26,378 nt of DNA from Apostichopus parvimensis (taxonomy: Eukaryota; Echinodermata; Holothuroidea; Aspidochirotida; Stichopodidae): positions 74,746-101,123 of the forward strand of contig KN882788.1 in NCBI GenBank assembly GCA_000934455.1, written 5' to 3'. Shown here in pieces: positions 20,673-26,378 of the stretch. The notes under the pieces are model-generated. The model did no database searches. It was not told the DNA's origin and saw only the letters and a program-made list of their open reading frames with translations. The position numbers and the translations under genes are program-made. How positions within the stretch are numbered: position 1 is the first letter of the stretch; each line of letters starts with the position of its first letter.

Positions 20673-22126
20673 GTAAGACACCAGACCTCAAATATTTTAA
20701 TCTGAGTTGGGAAGGGGGATGGGCTGTGGGGGGGGGGGTATGTGAGGGAAATGGCTTATAACTATTAAATATGTTAACAATGGAGTTTTTCTGCAGTTTG
20801 CTGGTCACAGAAAAGAAAAAATATGTATTTGAATCTATTTCACTGCAAAGTCTATAGAAGTTGAAGTCTTATTTTCAATCTTTCAAAGCCGCATATTGCA
20901 CGTATTGGCTAAGTAATTATAACGTAATTAGATATGCCTCGATCCAAATATAACAACCAATTGATTACTCTAGATTACAAAGTTATCAATAATTTAATCC
21001 AATATTTACAGAATTGTGGTGACCCAGATATTAAAGTTCATTGCAATACCGCCTTATACTCAATTTCATCATTTGCATTCTAACAGGTATCTGATCTTTC
21101 CCTATGTAGCAAACTCAATACAAACAGCAAATTTAAACTTGATTACTTGACCGTAATTCTCTGTCACTTTTGTTTTGACTTTTTCATAAACTTCAAAGCT
21201 GTTGTGGGGAGTCTTACTAGTCAGTTCTTTACCTCTGTTCTAACATCTTTCATATCTTAAAGCTTGCCTGAAATAAATTTCATAGCACAACTAATAACGG
21301 TTTAGATTATTCCAAAAACGTATTATTTCAGTGAACTTTGCTCACATGTATTTAAAAAAAGAGGAATTTACTTCATCTTTATGGGAATCCTAAGCTGGCA
21401 TTTTCATAGCAGTGAAACTCTCTCTGGTCTTGTCAGTACACATGAACACAGACTATTTATGCAGTTTGTTGCAGTCATTGAGATAGACAATGCTTTCCTT
21501 GCCAAATCATGAATAAGGGCTGCTTTGCAAAACAAATATGGATAATTTAGGCTAGGCTAACAGCATTTCGTCCGCATACATGAAAACCCTACTCTGCCCG
21601 CAATATCTCGGGCAGGACTTCATCCATTAAGGGAGAATAGATACCTGGTTGAAAGCAAGTGTTAGGTCAGAAAACCTCACACAGTAATAACAAGTTCAGC
21701 AAGCAAGCTGTGTATGGTGATGAAACATTTTTAAGCCAGCAGTTGCTTTAAAGGAGTGTTGCAGTTTAGGATTTCCGGAGTGATGACTGAAAGCAGCACA
21801 TGAAGCTGACTTTGAATGTCGTCCAATAAGTTGTATACTGCATTTGTAAATGTATTAGTAATATTGCCAATAAAATTCTCAGGTGGCAGTCTACTTCAAA
21901 TAAAGGCAAACTTCTGGACAAATTTTAAGATGCTCTAAAGGGTTATTGACTAAACAATTTGAAAAAAAAGAAAAACATTTTTATTGTTCAAGGATTTCTT
22001 ATTTTGCCATTTTGTAAGAGGTTATAAATTTATCGAGAGCATTCACAGAGTTGACTCCATTCTCTCAGTCTCTCTCTCACTTCAAAATATCAAGTTTATT
22101 TGAACTTCTTTTTATGTTTTTTGTAG
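20673..22126 (+). other. Intron between exons D and E (1.5 kb)
   Basis: GT–AG intron in phase 1, the shortest complete intron in the window. A G11 tract lies at 20728-20738. Otherwise there is AT-rich unique sequence, and I see no repeat or ORF worth listing. Confidence 0.85.
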
Positions 22127-22208
22127 GAAATATGGACCGTCATCATTATGAAACCTTTGAGCATTTTGGTAATTTTACATATCCTATCCACCTGGACCAC
22201 GGCAGAGC
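22127..22208 (+). CDS. FAM20C: FAM20C-like kinase, exon E: catalytic and metal-binding aspartates
   Basis: GA completes the Gly codon begun in exon D. The exon then encodes [17 protein letters not shown] and YPIHLDHGR, and ends with GC of the next codon. The Asp of GNMDRHHYE matches human FAM20C Asp458 (catalytic). The Asp of HLDHGR lies exactly 20 residues on and matches Asp478, the DFG-type metal ligand whose loss kills human FAM20C. NFT is a glycosylation sequon at the place of human Asn470. The motif reads DHG instead of the DNG of human FAM20C and FAM20A. The next exon should start by completing Gly/Ala-Phe-Gly and continue SHDE; I did not find it before 26378. Acceptor: TTTTATGTTTTTTGTAG. 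Donor: GC|GTAAGT. Confidence 0.96.
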
Positions 22209-22698
22209 GTAAGTAACCTGAACAATTTGCAAATTTAAAATCTTTATTTATCTTCGTGGGTCTTTTATTTACTTTGTTCTTCTTAGTTTACTAGAATGGA
22301 TTTTTATAAAGTCCACCTTTATAGCCAACAGCCAAAGTGCTGTCGGTCTGAAATATGTATTATTCTGAAGTTCATTTCCATCGCATGCCACTCTCGAATG
22401 GCGACTGGAGGTACTGCAGTCTGAAGAGGAAAAAATAGCCTATGTATTTGTTTGGTTGTTGTTGTTGTTTGTTTGTTTGTTTTTTCTTCCTTCCATTTAT
22501 AATGCCCCTATTTTGGCCCTCAGAGAATGAAATTGTGCCATTTGACAGTCTAACATTTTAACAGGCAAGTTTAATACAACATTTTCAGTGGGTCCTTACT
22601 AACCTTATCTCCCTCCTTAATATGTACGTGATGCTGGCAGACTTGATCTCTAAGATGACCTTTGTCCCCCCCCCCCTCCTCCTCCCCTTCCCCCTTCT

Positions 22699-22792
22699 GT
22701 ACCTCTTCCAGGCACTCTGAAGTAGTTGGTGTTTTCTCTACACGAATAACTTCGGTCACGTGGTTGGTGTGCGCTTCGATCTTAGAGTTTAA
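22699..22792 (-). other. Possible minus-strand exon, unassigned
   Basis: Read on the minus strand, a pyrimidine-rich run (complement of about 22825-22850) precedes a TTACAG acceptor-like site. An open frame then reads LNSKIEAHTNHVTEVIR and VEKTPTTSECLEE up to a GTAC donor-like site. The frame stays open beyond that to 22571 through a Glu/Gly-rich low-complexity stretch. The composition (mixed charged residues, several CpGs) looks more like coding DNA than the surroundings. I do not recognise the protein. It could be part of an intronic or overlapping gene, a decayed copy, or chance. Confidence 0.15.
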
Positions 22793-23016
22793 GTAAAGTG
22801 ACCTGTAACCAAGGATTCAGGTGAAAGAACGAACGAACAAACGAATAAAACAAAAGCAAAGAACGGAATGATGGATTTGTTCTTGATCTCAGCCTTTTGC
22901 ATGACTTAAGAGAAGGAAAGTAACCAGAATCTACATGCCTTGAAATAGACCCCCTTGTATTGATACTTTTGTGCTTGGTGACCTTAATTGTGTTAGCAAC
23001 CCTCCAGTAGCAGATG

Positions 23017-23404
23017 CTGTGGCCTGGGGAAGGTACTAAGAGAAGAGGTAGACACCTGTGGCCTGGGGAAGGCATTAAAGGACGAGGTAGACTCCTGTTG
23101 CCTGGTGAATGTATTAAGAGAAGAGGTAGACTCCTGTGGCCTGGGAAGGTACTAAGAGAAGATGTAGACTCCTGTGGCCTGGGGAAGGTACTAAGAGAAG
23201 AGGTGTCCTCCTGTGGCCTGGTGAAGTATTAAGAGAAGAGGTAGACTCCTGTGGCCTGGTGAAGGTATTAAGAGAAGAGGTAGACTCCTGTGGCCTGGGG
23301 AAGGTACTAAGAGAAGAGGTAGACTCCTGTGGCCTGGTGAAGGCATTAAGAGAAGAGGTAGACTCCTGTGGCCTGGTGAAGGTACTAAGAGAAGAGGTAT
23401 CCTC
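23017..23404. repeat. Ten-copy 39-bp minisatellite
   Basis: Ten head-to-tail units begin CTGTGGCCTGGGGAAGG and end GAAGAGGTAGACTC. The unit starts are 23017, 23056, 23095, 23134, 23172, 23211, 23249, 23288, 23327 and 23366. Units 4 and 6 are 38 bp, each short by one base. Because 39 is a multiple of three, the array stays open as 13-residue peptide repeats in several frames on both strands. This explains the overlapping open frames here without implying a gene. Confidence 0.97.
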
Positions 23405-23780
23405 ATCCCCATGGAGAAATATTTATATGATGAAGGTTGCTAATAGTTTTAAAATGATGTTAATATTTTGCAACTTTTGAAGTACTGTAATTAGTTTTTT
23501 GGCAACTCTTGTTGGCGATCGTAACAAGGGTCACCATCCCCACTTTGGAATACCAAGGAAATAAACCTACTAAACTTCCAGCCTGGAAAAATGCTAAAAG
23601 AATACACTGTAAAGAAAATGGCTGGACAATTCCTTGAATAGGTGGCGCTATTCAAAAATAGAGAATTGCTGAGCATGCTAATGTAATGCTGTGTTTATAG
23701 CTATCTGACAGTGTTCAGATCATGGCCTTTGTCAAACGTCAAATTTGGAGGAAATTGAATTAGTGTTCAAATGGCAGTTC

Positions 23781-24191
23781 ATGACAGGTATTGTTACGAG
23801 CATTATAGAGTTCTCAGTCTGTGATAAGTGTAGACCTATGGCTAAACAGACAGCATATGTTATTAATGTGACATGGAATTATCTACAAGATATGTCTACA
23901 TCCGTCCTGTTGGGAGAAGTTTACTGTCATGTCAGGCTTTCAATGACTTGTAATGACAGTAAGGACAGCATAAAAAAAAATCCTGTTTATATCAGATGTG
24001 AAGATTCAGAAGTTATTCAGTCTGTCAGAACGACTGCTATGAATCCTAGCGTGAGGAGTAGCTGGCCTTACAGTGCAGAGAAGTATTTACTTATTAACCT
24101 GATAAACATTGTCCTAAGTGGTTGTTTACATAAATTGAATATTCATGACTTCATAGCTCCAATAGGAAACTTTGCAAAGAACTGGAAGTGA
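23781..24191 (+). other. Orphan 136-codon ORF in the intron, unassigned
   Basis: ATG at 23781 opens 136 codons (MTGIVTSIIEFSVCDKCRPM...), the longest ATG-to-stop frame in the window. The frame is open 12 codons further upstream without an ATG. It has seven cysteines, one NVT glycosylation sequon, and a hydrophobic patch near LLINLINIVLSGCL. I recognise no domain. It lies on the same strand as the kinase gene and inside its intron. A spurious frame, a decayed retrocopy or a small nested gene are all possible. Confidence 0.15.
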
Positions 24192-24832
24192 TTGAGTAGC
24201 ATTACTACGGTAGCTACCAGGTACCATTGAACTGAACAATCTAGAGACCTATGTATGCAGTTATTTCACAAATTACAGTCGTCTCTGGTCTTCTGCAAGC
24301 TTCTGTTATTTCTGTTAATATGTTCCTAACCTTAACCATTAGTTTTGAAACTGAAAAATTACTGAAGATGTACTAGGCAATTATGCCCCGATCCTGTCCA
24401 TTGCACCCTCTCCCTTGGCTTATAAAAAAATTTAATCGCAGAGCTTTGTAAAATTCAGAGCAATAGCATTTGGAGCAAAACACAAACAGGTTTTTACCTT
24501 TTGATGAACTGTTCCAACTTGCCCCTCCCCTTCACCCCGCCCCACCCCCCCACCCAGACTATCACCTAAAAGGGGTTTGACATCTTAACTTGTGAAAAAG
24601 GGAAATATCTGGCTGCGATGCCAAGGTGAAGAAAGAACCTGTGAAAATTTAAGAATGTACATATAAATAAAAAACTGAATTTCTAATGAAATCCTGTCTC
24701 TGCCACTTTCTGGGTTGTATGGAATGATACTGGGGCATGATCCTTGGTTACACGGTATGCAAAGTACTGTGGCTTCTGATTGATGCCCCCAGCAAAGAAA
24801 TGGCTATATCCCGACGGCCACCACCAACCAAG

Positions 24833-24905
24833 GGCTGGATATTTCAGTTGGTAGAACGCTGGGTTTGTAATCCAGAGGTCACTAGTTCAAATCCAGTTCT
24901 AGACA
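24833..24905 (+). tRNA. tRNA-Thr(UGU)-like sequence, probably a SINE head or pseudogene
   Basis: The 73 nt fold as a full cloverleaf with 7-bp acceptor, D arm with GG, anticodon arm CTGGG/TCCAG with loop TTTGTAA (anticodon TGT at 24866-24868), 5-nt variable loop and T loop TTCAAAT. Three pairs are broken: acceptor 2-71 (G/A), D-stem 10-25 (T/C) and T-stem 52-62 (A/C). The B box (GTTCAAATCC) is good and the A box is weak. It is followed by TCAATTTTCTTTGCTC, a tail type I associate with tRNA-derived SINEs in invertebrates. A working tRNA gene is less likely given the mismatches. Confidence 0.6.
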
Positions 24906-25749
24906 TCAATTTTCTTTGCTCTTTTCCATTGTATAATATTTCCCTGTCAGATTCCCATGATTGATTTACTGAATGTAAGGAAACTATTTATACATCTCTG
25001 GAATTCCCAGGCAAGAGCAGCACAACTTTAGGCAATATTTGGTAGTGCAGAGAGATTCTAGAAGTATCATATATTGGAGTTAAAGCTATGTTAATGTTGA
25101 TGTTTTCTCATCTTTTTTTCTCTTTCATTTTTTTTTGGGGGGGGGGGGGGGGTTTCCTGTTCTTAAACGTAAACTACAACTTCCTGACCATTTCTTCTCA
25201 AGATGGAATTTCTACAAAAAAAATGTGGTCGCTAGATAGAATCTTGCATTTCAGCCTGTCGCCCTCTGTTAAGAAGTGTCACCACTTGTTGTACAGTTTT
25301 GCATGAGTTTTTGTATAGCGCCATCATTTTATATTACGGCTGTCTTGGTCATCTTGGGTTTGTTTGATAAGATTTCACAAACCATTTATTGGCTGAGAGT
25401 AAACAAAACCTTGTAAATCTTATTTTGGATGAAGGAATGTATAGCAGATGAGCTTGCACATAGGATGCAGGGAGTCTAATGCTGTAATGCACCTTAGTTG
25501 AGATGAACTTGTAGAGATGTTAAAGCACTGTATGTCTTAGAATATGGTCAGTCAGTCTCACAAGGTTGGTCCCTCATTAAACATGGTTGGTCAAACCCCA
25601 ATAACCTTGTCCGTTTCTTGGGTAATATGGTCAGTCTTTCAGAAGTAATGTTCAGTCTCACAGAACATTATTTTCCTCTATTCTCCCCTCCCCACCCCTC
25701 TCACCCCCCCCCACACACACACACTATCTCTTCCGACCTCTACCCGCCC

Positions 25750-26110
25750 ATCTTCCAATCATTCATGAGTTTTTACTGAAATATGTATTGGGTGAGAGAT
25801 GAGTTCCTCCTAGGTTACCACACTATTTCCAACACTTCCTCTAAACACCCCTGCCAACCACCCGCTGCCCACCCTGCTGCTACCAACAGCTCCCAAACCA
25901 GTCCTGCAATCATTTCGTAACTACATGAGTTTCACTGACACATGGGTAATGGTTTGGGGGTTGGTGAGTTCCTCCTCAATTGTCATTCTGTCCCCCACTT
26001 TCCCCTTCATCCCTCACGACTTTCTTATTCCCACAAGCCCACCACCACCTCCCCTCACCCCCACCCACCTCCCCCACCTCCAGCGTTATAATCCTTTCAT
26101 AAATGAGTTT
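25750..26110. repeat. CT-rich degenerate tandem repeat (~150-180 bp)
   Basis: The series CAATCATT...CATGAGTTT...ACTGA...GGTGAG...GAGTTCCTCCT occurs from 25756 and again from 25907, and a truncated third start (ATAATCCTTTCATAAATGAGTTTC) lies at 26088. Each unit then runs into a C-rich tail. The spacings are about 151 and 181 bp. The open frame at 25925-26143 runs through this low-complexity DNA and is not a gene. Confidence 0.6.
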
Positions 26111-26378
26111 CTTATGTCTGGTCAGTCTCTCTCTATTTGTTAATGGTTTGCCTGCGTAGCTGTACTCAAGGTATTACACCTCCTTATGATCTATATGAAC
26201 GAAGAGAAAGTAAAGTGTACGTTACGCAGACTAAGTGTATATAGTCTTCATACCGTTTCTGACTCGCGATTAAATTTGACAAGTCAATTTGTTTCTGAGT
26301 TTCTTTGGCTGTTTCAAACGGGTTAAACCATGGAACTCGCTGTCGTTTCCTACAAGTAAGATTGGGAAAGGATCTTAC

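Larger units (their letters stand above)
9924..22208 (+). other. FAM20C: FAM20C-like secretory protein kinase gene, partial (five internal exons and their introns)
   Basis: The five exons join in one frame: 93+113+181+113+82 = 582 nt, entering with the third base of a codon and leaving after the second base. Intron phases in order are 2, 1, 2, 1 after the five-exon block begins in phase 2, and the last exon exits in phase 2. FAM20C phosphorylates secreted proteins, including casein and biomineralisation proteins, on Ser-x-Glu/pSer motifs in the Golgi lumen. The piece matches roughly residues 289-482 of human FAM20[10 protein letters not shown] and the YYC cysteine cluster favour FAM20C/FAM20A over the xylose kinase FAM20B, which has GNADRHHYE. 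Glu rather than Gln before RHNAE favours active FAM20C over the pseudokinase FAM20A. The signal anchor, the nucleotide-binding lysines and the C-terminal ~100 residues are not seen and should lie outside the window or in exons I missed. Confidence 0.93.
22209..26378 (+). other. Start of the next intron (at least 4.2 kb)
   Basis: It begins with the GTAAGT donor of exon E. No acceptor followed by the expected FG-x-x-SHDE-x-SIL coding block was found up to the end of the window. Repeats and doubtful ORFs in it are listed separately. A GTTT microsatellite lies at about 22445-22482 and a G16 tract at 25137-25152. Confidence 0.75.

Noticed and set aside
20611-20808. Minus-strand ORF over the exon D region
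   Set aside because: It is the antisense shadow of the conserved kinase exon plus a G-rich tract.
9924-22208. FAM20B (glycosaminoglycan xylose kinase) or FAM20A identity
   Set aside because: FAM20B has GNADRHHYE and a different cysteine and loop pattern. FAM20A has Gln before RHNAE, where this gene has Glu. A FAM20C-type gene, or a pre-duplication FAM20A/C gene, fits better.
23014-23480. Repeat-protein gene on either strand (13-residue repeats)
   Set aside because: Frames are a by-product of a 39-bp unit lacking stops. Single-base deletions in units 4 and 6 break every frame, and no splice or start context supports a gene.
25925-26143. Proline-rich protein ORF
   Set aside because: The proline run comes from CT-rich low-complexity repeat DNA. 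There is no ATG context, domain or splice support.

Overview
The window looks like animal nuclear DNA: AT-rich, with long non-coding stretches, GT–AG introns, minisatellites, tRNA-like and inverted-repeat elements, and no operons or prokaryotic ribosome binding sites. Short conserved exons separated by 1.5–4 kb introns suggest an invertebrate of moderate genome size. A marine deuterostome is my guess from the exon sequence and repeat style, but the sequence does not prove it.

The one gene I can identify with confidence runs on the + strand. Five internal exons (9924-10016, 13311-13423, 16411-16591, 20560-20672, 22127-22208) join in frame, with good splice sites throughout, into 194 codons of a FAM20C-type secretory-pathway protein kinase (the 'Golgi casein kinase' family). 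The piece begins just before the helix-C glutamate and ends just after the metal-binding aspartate. The N-terminal signal anchor and the ATP-binding lysine strands should lie upstream, and the last ~100 residues downstream. I could not find those exons in the window.

Layout. 1-9923: no recognised exon. It holds a 26-bp minisatellite (1182-1470), a promoter-like patch followed by a short signal-anchor-like ORF (2797-3160), a faint ~98-bp periodic region (3541-4040), a fold-back repeat (4663-5288) and several C/G homopolymers. 10017-13310: intron with a 16-site AGATAA array (12261-12420). 13424-16410: intron with a 12-bp repeat and a second minisatellite built on TGACATCAT. 16592-20559: intron with a 167-bp tandem duplication whose first copy is split by a 590-bp non-autonomous inverted-repeat transposon, which contains a further repeat fragment. 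20673-22126: short intron with little in it. 22209-26378: start of the next intron, with a possible minus-strand exon, a ten-copy 39-bp minisatellite, a 136-codon orphan ORF, a tRNA-Thr-like SINE head and a CT-rich degenerate repeat.

There is only one recognised gene, so there is no gene cluster to describe. I see no evidence of a wholly new system. The most interesting points are the state of the kinase active site, the clean transposon insertion with an internal empty-site control, and the dense GATA-motif array inside the kinase gene.
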